Positions 1 through 8,744 of a stretch of DNA of 64,000 nucleotides are shown here, piece after piece. Position numbers and translations under genes: made by a program. The DNA comes from CAWFGW01 sp963815495 (GTDB lineage Bacteria; Bacteroidota; Bacteroidia; Cytophagales; JAAEPT01). Location of the stretch: contig CAWFGW010000015.1 in assembly GCA_963815495.1 (NCBI GenBank), positions 62,001-126,000 on the forward strand, written 5' to 3'. The notes beneath the pieces are model-generated. The model searched no databases and was not told the origin of the DNA. It saw only the letters and a list, made by a program, of their open reading frames with translations. How positions within the stretch are numbered: the first letter of the stretch is position 1; each line of letters starts with the position of its first letter.

Positions 1-82
1 CTTCTTTATCTTCCTTGTAAAAACGAGGTTGATAACTGAATCGATGATATTTAGCGAGCTTGTCGCGACTTAAATGTTTCAT
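1..82 (-). CDS. Small conserved Bacteroidota protein, N-terminal part only
   Basis: The minus strand reads from an ATG at 82 to the window edge, giving 27 residues that start MKHLSRDKLAKYHRF and continue through a YQPRFYKED stretch. A short basic start followed by an F-x-Y-x-PR-(F/Y)-Y motif resembles a small Bacteroidota family often labelled, probably wrongly, riboflavin synthase subunit beta. The C-terminus lies outside the window. It is divergent from the GH3 gene, and a TAnnTTTG box at 102-109 on the same strand lies about 20 bases before the ATG. The function is unknown. Confidence 0.5.
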   Translation of the reverse strand, partial: MKHLSRDKLAKYHRFSYQPRFYKEDKE

Positions 83-101
83 TTCGGGTTGTCCGTTCTT
101 A

Positions 102-121
102 CAAAATTAATCCTATTTTTG
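102..121. promoter_or_regulatory. Divergent promoter pair (TAnnTTTG -7 boxes)
   Basis: Two copies of the Bacteroidota -7 consensus TAnnTTTG lie back to back. TAATTTTG is on the minus strand (102-109), facing the partial gene that ends at 82. TATTTTTG is on the plus strand (114-121), facing the GH3 gene. A possible -33 TTG for the plus promoter is at 89-91, with a slightly long spacing. The boxes are visible; promoter activity is inferred. Confidence 0.45.
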
Positions 122-144
122 TTTTTCCATAAAGCAATGTGTTA

Positions 145-3111
145 ATGTTCAAAAAGCTCCTCATATTTCCTCTTTTGTTTTTACTCATTTTTCTTTCCTC
201 TTGGAAAGGAAAGAAAAAAGAAGGTCAAACCGATATGTCATCTATGAATCACTGGGTTGATAGTGTTTACAGCTCGCTATCAGAAGATGAACGTATTGGC
301 CAGTTATTTATGATTGCTGCTTATTCCAACCAAGGAGCAAGTCACAAAGCAGAAATTGAAGAAGCGATTAATAAATATCATATAGGTGGATTAATTTTTA
401 TGCAAGGTGGTCCCGTGCGCCAAGCATTGTTGTTGAATCATTACCAAGCGATTTCAAAAGTACCTCTTCTAATTTCCATGGATGCCGAATGGGGGTTGGC
501 GATGCGACTGGATAGTACGGTGCATTACCCAAAACAGATGACCTTGGGCGCCATTCAAGACAATCGTTACATCTATAAAATGGGTGCAGAAATTGCGAAA
601 GAATGCAAACGAGTAGGCATGCAAGTCAACTTTGCCCCTGTGGTAGATGTGAATGTTAACCGAAACAATCCAGTGATTGGGGTACGTTCGTTTGGCGAAA
701 ATAAAGAAAAGGTAGCCGAAAAAGGCATTGCTTATATGCGAGGGATGCAGTCGCAGCACGTGTTAGCGAATGCAAAACATTTTCCTGGGCATGGAGATAC
801 CGATGTGGATTCTCATCATGCACTTCCAGTCATCAACCATTCGGTTGAACGGTTAACAGACATTGAACTATATCCATTCCGAAGATTGATTGCAGATAGT
901 TTGTCCAGCATTATGGTTGCACACTTATATGTGCCAGCGCTCGACAATAAACCAAAAACACCAACCACTATTTCACCAAAAGTAGTAACCCAATTGTTGA
1001 AAAAAGACATGGGGTTTGAAGGATTGATTTTCACGGATGCCTTAAATATGAAAGGGCTAAGCAATTTTTACGATGCTGGCGAAGCAGATTTACGTGCTTT
1101 CTTGGCTGGAAATGATGTTTTGTTATTTTCTAAAAATGTTCCGGGCGCCATGGAGCTTATCAAAAAAGCCATTGATAAAAAACAAGTTTCATGGAATGAT
1201 GTGGAAGAACGCGTAAAGAAAATTTTACGAGCCAAATATTGGTCTGGATTAAGTAATCGTGAACCAGTGGCCTTAGCAAACATCTATCGTGAGCTTAACA
1301 ATCCAACAGCGATGGCTTTGCGAGAAACCTTGTATGAAAAAGCAATGACGGTGGTGAAAAATGACAATAATTTAATCCCGATAGAAATTATTGATACCAA
1401 TTCCTTTGCCTCTATTTCTATTGGTGTTTCAAAAGGGAATGTTTTTCAGCAGACGCTGAGTAAATATGCTGATTTTGATCATTACAGTTTGAGTTTGAAA
1501 AAAGCCTCGTCAGCAGACTACAGTTTTGTATTGAATAAAGCAAAGACTAAAAAAGTGGTGGTGGTAGGACTCCACTCCACAAATAACTCCGCATCACAAA
1601 ATTTTGGAATCAATGAAAGTACCGTTTCTTTTTTAAAGTCCTTATCTGAGAAAACAAGGTTGATATTAGTGGTGTTTGGCAATCCATATAGTTTGAGAAA
1701 TTTTGAGTTTATCCCTAACCTTGTTTGTGCGTATGAAGAAAATCAGACCACAATGAAGTTAGCACCGCAGTTGCTATTTGGTGCTTTCGGTGCAGATGGT
1801 ACTTTACCTGTATCTGCTTCTGAAAAATTTAAAGAAGGAACTGGCATCAAAACACGAGACTTAAAACGCACAGGTTTTATGGAGCCAGCACGAAAAGGAT
1901 TAGATCGCGAAACATTAAACCAGATTGATTCCATTATGCGCTATGCCATAGCCGACAGTGCCACACCAGGCGGTCAGGTTGTGGTCGCCAGAAATGGCGC
2001 AATCGTTTATGAAAAAGCATTCGGAAGTTTGACTTACGAAAAAAAAAAGCCCGTAACTGACTACACCCTTTACGATATTGCCTCAGTAACCAAAGTAACC
2101 GCCACCTTACAGGCGGTTATGTTTTTAGTGGGCGAAAACGTGCTTAATTTAGATAGCACCATTTCTACTTATCTCCCCGAGTTAAAAAATTCCAACAAAG
2201 GCGATGTCACGCTTCGCGAAATTCTCACACACCAGGCAGGCCTCTTTCCCTTTATTCCCTTTTGGAGAAATACCTTAGAACACGAAAGCAATGATGCTTT
2301 GTCTGCATATTATTACCAAGATCATGCGAACAACCACTTTACACTCAAAGTCGCGGAAGATTTATATGCTGCGCACTTTATGCCCGACTCTATCTGGAAA
2401 TGGTTAGTAGATTACAAACAACTTACTCCGGAGAAAAAAACCAACACCTATGCTTACCGATACAGTGATGTAGGATATTATTTGATGAAACGACTGGTTG
2501 AAAAAAAAACCAACCAACAAATGGAGGTCTTTTTAGAACAGAACTTTTATAAGCCCCTGGGAATGACTTCCACCTGCTTTAATCCCCTCACAAAGTTTCC
2601 AATTGATAGCATTGCTCCCACAGAAAATGATTTGTACTTCCGAAAAGCTCAGGTTCATGGTACTGTACACGACCAAGGATCGGCCATGATGGGAGGTGTC
2701 GCTGGACACGCGGGGGTGTTTACCAATGGCTATGATTTAGTAAAACTACTTCAGATGAATTTAGATGGAGGTGTGTATGCTGGTAAACATTACCTCAACT
2801 ACGAAGTACTAGATGAGTTTACTAAAGCCCAGTTTGAAGGAAATAGAAGAGGTTTAGGGTGGGACAAACCAGAACCCGCAGGCTATGGACCAAGTGGTGA
2901 ACGCGCCTCATCATCCGCTTTTGGGCATTCAGGTTTCACAGGTACCATTGTTTGGGTTGATCCAGATTATGATTTGATTTATGTGTTCTTATCTAACCGG
3001 GTTTTTCCCGATGCAGAAAACCGCAAACTGTTAACTCAAGATATTAGAACACGCATTCATGATGTCATTTATATGTCTATTATGAATTTTGATGGGGACT
3101 TAGTGAACTAG
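145..3111 (+). CDS. Glycoside hydrolase family 3 N-acetylhexosaminidase fused to a beta-lactamase-fold serine hydrolase
   Basis: The 988-residue exported protein has two enzymes in tandem. After an N-terminal signal/anchor (about residues 1-20) comes a NagZ-like GH3 domain (about 30-370) with the KHFPGHGDTD motif at residues 211-220 and the predicted nucleophile Asp298 in IFTDALNMKG. A GH3 C-terminal-like region follows (about 390-570). The last third (about 590-980) is a class C beta-lactamase/PBP-like domain with the SxxK motif SVTK (Ser647, Lys650), a YSD motif and a C-terminal HSGFTG. The likely role is periplasmic muropeptide trimming or wall recycling. I chose the ATG at 145 over the in-frame GTG at 139 because it gives a normal signal sequence. 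The fusion is known in Bacteroidota; the exact substrate is not visible. Confidence 0.85.
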   Translation: MFKKLLIFPLLFLLIFLSSWKGKKKEGQTDMSSMNHWVDSVYSSLSEDERIGQLFMIAAYSNQGASHKAEIEEAINKYHIGGLIFMQGGPVRQALLLNHYQAISKVPLLISMDAEWGLAMRLDSTVHYPKQMTLGAIQDNRYIYKMGAEIAKECKRVGMQVNFAPVVDVNVNRNNPVIGVRSFGENKEKVAEKGIAYMRGMQSQHVLANAKHFPGHGDTDVDSHHALPVINHSVERLTDIELYPFRRLIADSLSSIMVAHLYVPALDNKPKTPTTISPKVVTQLLKKDMGFEGLIFTDALNMKGLSNFYDAGEADLRAFLAGNDVLLFSKNVPGAMELIKKAIDKKQVSWNDVEERVKKILRAKYWSGLSNREPVALANIYRELNNPTAMALRETLYEKAMTVVKNDNNLIPIEIIDTNSFASISIGVSKGNVFQQTLSKYADFDHYSLSLKKASSADYSFVLNKAKTKKVVVVGLHSTNNSASQNFGINESTVSFLKSLSEKTRLILVVFGNPYSLRNFEFIPNLVCAYEENQTTMKLAPQLLFGAFGADGTLPVSASEKFKEGTGIKTRDLKRTGFMEPARKGLDRETLNQIDSIMRYAIADSATPGGQVVVARNGAIVYEKAFGSLTYEKKKPVTDYTLYDIASVTKVTATLQAVMFLVGENVLNLDSTISTYLPELKNSNKGDVTLREILTHQAGLFPFIPFWRNTLEHESNDALSAYYYQDHANNHFTLKVAEDLYAAHFMPDSIWKWLVDYKQLTPEKKTNTYAYRYSDVGYYLMKRLVEKKTNQQMEVFLEQNFYKPLGMTSTCFNPLTKFPIDSIAPTENDLYFRKAQVHGTVHDQGSAMMGGVAGHAGVFTNGYDLVKLLQMNLDGGVYAGKHYLNYEVLDEFTKAQFEGNRRGLGWDKPEPAGYGPSGERASSSAFGHSGFTGTIVWVDPDYDLIYVFLSNRVFPDAENRKLLTQDIRTRIHDVIYMSIMNFDGDLVN

Positions 3112-3207
3112 TTTTAATAATTGTAGGTTTAGTCTTTGGTTTTATTTGATAGTTTCAAACTTGGGACTGACTTTCATTGTTAAAAGCCGACAATAAAATA
3201 AAGAAAT

Positions 3208-4341
3208 ATGAAAATAGGAATGGTTTGTTATCCTACCTATGGTGGTAGTGGAGTTGTAGCGACAGAGTTAGGGAAAGCATTAGCTGAAAAGGGTCATGAA
3301 ACACATTTTATCACTTATTCACAACCTGCTCGCATTGACTTATTAAGCGAGAACCTATACTATCACGAAGTAGACATTTCAAACTACCCGCTTTTTCAGC
3401 ACCCGCCCTATGTGTTGGCATTAACCAGTAAAATGGTCGATGTCGTAAAACATGAGCAGCTTGACTTGTTGCATGTGCATTATGCCATACCCCATGCTGC
3501 CGCAGCATTTATGGCGAAGTCTATTTTAAAACAAGAAGGCATAGATATTCCGATAATAACCACACTGCATGGAACAGATATAACCTTAGTCGGGAAAGAC
3601 GCGAGTTACGCTCCAGTAGTGCAGTTTAGTATCAACGAATCAACCATTGTAACAGCCGTTTCGGAGTCGCTGAAAAAAGACACCAACAATCTTTTTAAAA
3701 TCACGAAAGAGATTCAGGTGGTACCCAATTTTGTGGATTTAGATAAATTCCAAAAACAGAAAAAAGACCATTTCCGTTTAGCTATTTGTCCAAATGGCGA
3801 AAAATTATTGATCCACGTCTCCAACTTCAGACAAGTGAAGCGAGTTGATCAGGTAATAAAAATTTTCGATGGTGTACGGAAACATGTTCCTGCTAAACTA
3901 CTTCTTGTAGGTGATGGTCCGGAACGGCCAGCTATGGAAAAACTATGCCGTGACTTAGGGGCTTGTGATCACATTCGTTTTTTAGGTAAATTAGGTGCTG
4001 TAGATGAAATTCTTTCGGTGAGTGATGTGTTTCTAATGCCATCCGAATCAGAGAGTTTTGGTTTGGCTGCTTTGGAAGCGATGGCGTGCGAAGTACCAGT
4101 TATTTCTACTAATGTAGGTGGTATTCCTGAAGTAAATGTACACGGTGTGACGGGATTTTTAAGCAACATTGGTAATGTGGACGATATGATTAAAAACACG
4201 ATTGAGTTACTGAAAGATGAAAACTTACCACGTTTTAAAGCCAATGCATTAGCTCGGGCAAAGGAGTTTTCTTTGCCTAATATTTTGCCGATGTATGAGG
4301 AGTTGTATGAGCGGGCTTTGGGGAAAGTACCCGTTTCTTAA
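3208..4341 (+). CDS. bshA: N-acetyl-alpha-D-glucosaminyl L-malate synthase (bacillithiol step 1)
   Basis: This GT4-family glycosyltransferase of 377 residues joins UDP-GlcNAc to L-malate, the first step of bacillithiol synthesis in the cytoplasm. The start MKIGMVCYPTYGGSGVVAT is the BshA signature. The malate-site region with HVHYAIPHA lies near residues 90-100, and the GT4 donor motif (SESESFGLAALEAMA followed by STNVGGIPE) near residues 275-310. Full length for the family. It stands alone between the GH3 fusion and a T9SS protein; bshB and bshC are not in the window. Confidence 0.93.
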   Translation: MKIGMVCYPTYGGSGVVATELGKALAEKGHETHFITYSQPARIDLLSENLYYHEVDISNYPLFQHPPYVLALTSKMVDVVKHEQLDLLHVHYAIPHAAAAFMAKSILKQEGIDIPIITTLHGTDITLVGKDASYAPVVQFSINESTIVTAVSESLKKDTNNLFKITKEIQVVPNFVDLDKFQKQKKDHFRLAICPNGEKLLIHVSNFRQVKRVDQVIKIFDGVRKHVPAKLLLVGDGPERPAMEKLCRDLGACDHIRFLGKLGAVDEILSVSDVFLMPSESESFGLAALEAMACEVPVISTNVGGIPEVNVHGVTGFLSNIGNVDDMIKNTIELLKDENLPRFKANALARAKEFSLPNILPMYEELYERALGKVPVS

Positions 4342-4351
4342 TTTTTAATTT

Positions 4352-4359
4352 TAACTTTG
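4352..4359 (+). promoter_or_regulatory. Putative promoter -7 box
   Basis: TAACTTTG matches the Bacteroidota -7 consensus and lies 28 bases before the ATG of the secreted protein at 4388. No good -33 TTTG is seen at the usual distance, so the call is tentative. Confidence 0.35.
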
Positions 4360-4387
4360 TGGGGTTATTGTATAAGCGATTAAATAT

Positions 4388-5641
4388 ATGAAACTCATTT
4401 CATCATTTTTATTTTGGGTATTCGCTATTACGGTTAGCCTATCACAAACTAATAATCTTGCATTAATTACATTAGATAGTGTAGTCTCATCTGTTGATGG
4501 CTTTACTTTTTTCAATGACAAGTACCTATATGATGCTGGAGGCAGAATAATTCAAAAAATTGAATTTGATGTTCTTTCAGGAACAGATAAGAATGATTAT
4601 GAATATGATAAAAACGGAAACAAAATTTCAGAAGTCAAATCATATAAATCATATGGGGAAGAAAGCTTTAGATTAATTGAGAGATCAATTTTTACTTACG
4701 AAGGACCTACTGTTTTAAAAAAAATATATAATTGGAATAACGATTCTGTAGACTGGGTAATTAGAAATCAATCGAAAGATTATTTGAACGAAAAACGGTT
4801 GGTTGATTCTACTATTCATTCTTCATGGGACACCCAAACTATGAGATTTAAACCTAATCTAAAAACATACATTGAATACAATCAAGCTAATAATCAGACG
4901 TTACATTTGTATTTATATCCCATAGGAATAAACAATAGTTGGGTGCCAAAATATAAAGATGAGTTTTCATATGAAAATAATGAAAATCTAAATTCATTCA
5001 ATAATTATTATTGGATAGATAGCACCAATTCATGGGACCTCAACTATACCGTCAGATACGATTACACTTATGATTTAAATAATAACACCATTAAGAAAGT
5101 CGAATATAGTGATGGCGAACCGCATGAAAAAATTGAATACTTTTATGATTCAAAGTTTAATAGAAACAAAGAAATAACCTTTTCATGGGATGAGGAAACC
5201 GAAGGGTGGGTTGCTGAAGATTCCTTAAGTTTTGAGTTTGGTGAGGAGCTTGCTTTTGAGGATGTTATTTTCGGTGATTACCCAACTGATTATTTTCAGT
5301 TCTTTTCTCGACCAGTGTCTGCAAAGACGGATTTTGGTCTTGATGATGAAAGTTTTCCTTTAGATATTATATTTTACTATTCGGATTTTAGGACAGTTGG
5401 AATATCTGATGTGATAAAAAACAAAGTAGAAATTTACCCCAATCCTGCTCAAAAAAGATTGAATTTTGAGAAACAAGTTAATAAACTAACCATTCAAGAC
5501 CTTACTGGAAAAGTAAGAATCCAATCAAACAATAATCCGATCAAAGAATTAGATGTGTCTGAATTAGAAAATGGTTCTTACATTTTATTACTAGAAACAG
5601 ATAATGGCCTTACTTCTGAGAAATTGCTAATTTCGAAATGA
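4388..5641 (+). CDS. Secreted YD-like repeat protein with T9SS type A sorting domain
   Basis: The 417-residue protein starts with a signal peptide (about 1-19, ending near SLSQ). The body has many short imperfect repeats of the form Y-x-Y-D-x-x-G/N-N-x-x-K (for example YEYDKNGNKISE and YDYTYDLNNNTIKK), like the YD strands of RHS proteins but without an RHS core. The last 70 residues begin VEIYPNPAQKRL and end ENGSYILLLETDNG..SEKLLISK, a typical type IX secretion C-terminal domain, so the protein should cross the outer membrane and be surface bound or released. Its closest relative here is the gene at 53927. No enzymatic motif is visible. Confidence 0.8.
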   Translation: MKLISSFLFWVFAITVSLSQTNNLALITLDSVVSSVDGFTFFNDKYLYDAGGRIIQKIEFDVLSGTDKNDYEYDKNGNKISEVKSYKSYGEESFRLIERSIFTYEGPTVLKKIYNWNNDSVDWVIRNQSKDYLNEKRLVDSTIHSSWDTQTMRFKPNLKTYIEYNQANNQTLHLYLYPIGINNSWVPKYKDEFSYENNENLNSFNNYYWIDSTNSWDLNYTVRYDYTYDLNNNTIKKVEYSDGEPHEKIEYFYDSKFNRNKEITFSWDEETEGWVAEDSLSFEFGEELAFEDVIFGDYPTDYFQFFSRPVSAKTDFGLDDESFPLDIIFYYSDFRTVGISDVIKNKVEIYPNPAQKRLNFEKQVNKLTIQDLTGKVRIQSNNNPIKELDVSELENGSYILLLETDNGLTSEKLLISK

Positions 5642-5721
5642 TTTTTTTTCAGAAAAGCTGTCTGATTTAATAATCAAATTAAGAGTAATAGCCTTGCTCG
5701 ATGAAACATTGGAAATTGTCT

Positions 5722-5729
5722 TAACTTTG
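5722..5729 (+). promoter_or_regulatory. Putative promoter -7 box
   Basis: TAACTTTG matches the Bacteroidota -7 consensus, 20 bases upstream of the GTG start of the CotH-type gene. It supports using that GTG although no ATG is available. The -33 element is not clear. Confidence 0.35.
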
Positions 5730-5748
5730 AAGTTATCAATTTTGTAGC

Positions 5749-8061
5749 GTGAACTCATTTAACCTACTACTAAGTTTATTAATATTTTTCTTTTCAGCTA
5801 ACAATACTCTTTCACAAGGGTTGTTGTTAAGTGAGTTAATGAGCGCAAATAAAAACGGTTTGTCGGATGAAGATGGCAATACTCCAGATTGGATTGAAAT
5901 TTATAACAGTACCGATACGGCTATAAATCTTCATAATTATGGTTTGTCGGATGATGCAGATAATTTACAAAAATGGTTGTTTCCAGAAAAAACAATTTTA
6001 TCCAAGGAATATCTCGTAATATTTGCATCTGGAAAAAATAGAAAGGGCTCAGAGTTACATACTAATTTTTCAATCAAATCATCAGGAGAACCTCTTTTTT
6101 TATCTTATGACAATAGGATAGTGCATCATGCGCCACCAACCAGTTTAAAGGAAAATTTTAGTTTAATTTTTTATCCGTCTGATACAACCTCTTTCTTAAT
6201 TTCCCAAACCGCTACACCAGGTAATCCTAACATTTTATTTGAAGCAGACGAGATTAGTTTTTCAGCATCAGGCGGTATATATGAAGACATTTTTTACTTA
6301 GAACTCAGCTCAAGAAACAATAATCAAATAAGGTATACAATTGATGGATCACTCCCCACAAGTCAATCTTTACTATACGTTGATCCTTTGTTATTAAATA
6401 ATAGCATGACATCACCAATAAATATTTCACAATATCTTATTTCACCACCGGAACAATACCAGCCACCTTCTAATGAACTACCTAAAGCAATAGTCATACG
6501 GGCCGCAAGTTTTAATAAAAATGGAGAGGAGATAGTTAGTGAAATCATAACAAACTCATACTTCATAAAGAGTCAAAACTTAGAACATAGCTTACCAATA
6601 TTGTCGTTGACTTTACCATTTGAAGGAATTTTTGATGATAGTTCGGGGATTATGGTCCCAGGAATTTATTGGGATTCTAAAAATCCTAATTGGACAGGTA
6701 ACTATTATAATAGAGGGCGGGAATGGGAAAGAAAGATATATGCAGAGTTTTTTGAACAAAATGGAGAGATTGGATTTAGCCAATCAGTTGGTTTAAGAAC
6801 ACACGGTGGTAATTCTAGGAGAAATGCTCAAAAAGCACTTAAAATTTATGCTAGAGATGTTTATAATAATGATGCATTCAACTATAAAGTATTTGATGAT
6901 AAAGCGACTAAAAAGTTCAAACGATTAGTGTTAGGTACTGCCTCATCCTCTTGGAGTAATGCGGCTATAGAAGATTTTTTAGCTAACAAATTAGCTGATG
7001 AATTACAAATAGAAACCGTATCGAGTAGAGCAATTGTACTTTATCTAAATGGGGAATATTGGGGCATTTATTATTTAGAAGAAAAAATTGACAATCATTA
7101 TATAGCAGCATATAACAACGTTGGTACCGATAGTGTGGATATAATTGGTTCAGCCACAGGCGCTGTTGATGAAGGATCAAATGAGGAGTTTCTAGAGTTG
7201 TATCAGTTTGTTGAAACTGCAGATTTTAGAAGTCAAGACAACTATTTAAAGTTTTTAGAAAAAGTAGATATAGAAAATTTCATTGATTATTATCTCTTTG
7301 AAATGTATATAGCCAATATAGATTGGCCCGCAAACAATTATGCCTTATGGAAGCCTAGAAATAAAGGTAAATGGAAATGGATTTTTTTTGATGGAGATGC
7401 TGGTTTGCAACGACTTAACCATAATAGTTTGCTTTTTTCCTTGGAAGATGGTGGGGAGGGTTTACCAAATAATAAAAAAGCCACTTTGTTTTTTAGGCAA
7501 CTGATGCAGAATAAAACATTTAGAATTCGGTTCTTTAAACGAACAGAAGAGGTGTTAAATTCAATATTAAGTTATAACAACATTCTTCCCTATTATATAA
7601 ATGCGCTTGATAATTTTTCAACAGAGTTAGACCGAATGATTCTACGGTTTAATTATCCTAACAGTGCAAATAGCTGGGTGTTAGCCACTAAACGAGTGGA
7701 AAATTTTATTCAAATGAGACCTTGTGTGATAAGACAGCATATACTTGACGAATATCATTTTCTTATTGATATTCCAGATTGTAATAATTCTATTGATAAT
7801 TTATCAAAATTAGATTTTTTCCCTAATCCTAACAATGGTGATTTTAGAATTAGGTTTGATGCTACTTTTGCTTCAATGTTATTGGTAAAAGTCATTGATA
7901 TGTATGGTAGAGTACAGGCAGAAAAAGAAGTGTTATTTGTCTCTGGAGTTAATGAAAGCTTACTATCATTCGATAATCTCGAAGATGGAATTTATATATT
8001 CACTTTTCAAAGTGGTGATCAGATAATTACTAGAAAAGGAAGCATCATAAAGAATCAATAA
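5749..8061 (+). CDS. CotH-family secreted protein with lamin-tail domain and T9SS sorting domain
   Basis: The 770-residue protein has a signal peptide (about 1-22). A lamin-tail-type domain follows (about 23-125; LSELMSANKNGLSDEDGNTP then DWIEIYN). A chitobiase-C-like segment (about 170-270; IRYTIDGSLPTS) precedes a large CotH domain (about 280-620; GLRTHGGNSRR, LYLNGEYWGIYYLEEKID, KWKWIFFDGDAGL). A T9SS C-terminal domain starts at FFPNPNNGDFRI near residue 690. CotH proteins of spore coats are protein kinases; the kinase label for secreted bacterial homologues is an inference. The start is GTG, chosen because it gives a clean signal peptide. The stop codon directly abuts the next gene's ATG, so the two are co-transcribed. 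Confidence 0.85.
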   Translation: MNSFNLLLSLLIFFFSANNTLSQGLLLSELMSANKNGLSDEDGNTPDWIEIYNSTDTAINLHNYGLSDDADNLQKWLFPEKTILSKEYLVIFASGKNRKGSELHTNFSIKSSGEPLFLSYDNRIVHHAPPTSLKENFSLIFYPSDTTSFLISQTATPGNPNILFEADEISFSASGGIYEDIFYLELSSRNNNQIRYTIDGSLPTSQSLLYVDPLLLNNSMTSPINISQYLISPPEQYQPPSNELPKAIVIRAASFNKNGEEIVSEIITNSYFIKSQNLEHSLPILSLTLPFEGIFDDSSGIMVPGIYWDSKNPNWTGNYYNRGREWERKIYAEFFEQNGEIGFSQSVGLRTHGGNSRRNAQKALKIYARDVYNNDAFNYKVFDDKATKKFKRLVLGTASSSWSNAAIEDFLANKLADELQIETVSSRAIVLYLNGEYWGIYYLEEKIDNHYIAAYNNVGTDSVDIIGSATGAVDEGSNEEFLELYQFVETADFRSQDNYLKFLEKVDIENFIDYYLFEMYIANIDWPANNYALWKPRNKGKWKWIFFDGDAGLQRLNHNSLLFSLEDGGEGLPNNKKATLFFRQLMQNKTFRIRFFKRTEEVLNSILSYNNILPYYINALDNFSTELDRMILRFNYPNSANSWVLATKRVENFIQMRPCVIRQHILDEYHFLIDIPDCNNSIDNLSKLDFFPNPNNGDFRIRFDATFASMLLVKVIDMYGRVQAEKEVLFVSGVNESLLSFDNLEDGIYIFTFQSGDQIITRKGSIIKNQ

Positions 8062-8697
8062 ATGAATTTGAGAAACACACTATTTTTTTTACTTGTTTCT
8101 TTTTTAAGTAACTCTTTGGCTCAAGATACAATTAAAGCTACTTATCGAGTTTTTTCTGGAGTATCATTCAACAACCAGCTTTGGAAATATTCGATTTCGG
8201 AAACTGAATATCTAAGAAAGTATAAATCAAGTTATTTAATAGGAATAACGAGAGAGTCAAATTCAAATAGATGGATAAAATTTACGTATGGTGTCAGTTA
8301 CTTTTCTCAAGGTTTTTCCGAGAAACTAAAGGTAATGACTACCAACAACGAAGAGAAAGTATTGAAAGTAAATAATCGGTTTGATTATTTTTTGGTCGCA
8401 CTAGGTGTAAAAACTCAATATGTGATGGAAAAGATGCGTATTTATTCTACGTTAAATATATTTGGAAACATGCTTGTCTTTACTAAAACAGATGCTTTTT
8501 ATGAAAACGAGACTAGCCGTTTTAATCGATTTCATCTTCAAGCGGCTTTTACAATAGGGTTAGATTTTAATAGGAATAAACAACCGCTTTTTATAGCGTT
8601 TGGTCCTTATAGTAGTCTAACTCCCGCGTCTAAAAAAGATGGTTTAGATATCTACAACTTTGGTTTTTTTCTCAAAACGGGAATAGTTTTCCAATAG
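8062..8697 (+). CDS. Putative outer-membrane beta-barrel protein, partner of the CotH gene
   Basis: The 211-residue protein has a signal peptide (about 1-20, ending LAQ). It continues with alternating hydrophobic/polar strands (for example GVSYFSQGF, FLVALGVKTQYV, LQAAFTIGLDFN, GFFLKTGIVFQ) and ends in an aromatic residue region (TGIVFQ) as small outer-membrane porin-like proteins do. I do not recognise a named family. The ATG follows the upstream TAA with no gap, so translation is probably coupled to the CotH gene, suggesting a related surface function. Confidence 0.6.
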   Translation: MNLRNTLFFLLVSFLSNSLAQDTIKATYRVFSGVSFNNQLWKYSISETEYLRKYKSSYLIGITRESNSNRWIKFTYGVSYFSQGFSEKLKVMTTNNEEKVLKVNNRFDYFLVALGVKTQYVMEKMRIYSTLNIFGNMLVFTKTDAFYENETSRFNRFHLQAAFTIGLDFNRNKQPLFIAFGPYSSLTPASKKDGLDIYNFGFFLKTGIVFQ

Positions 8698-8744
8698 CAT
8701 TTATGCTTTTCTTAATCATTATATAATTTCCTTATTTTCACAGT

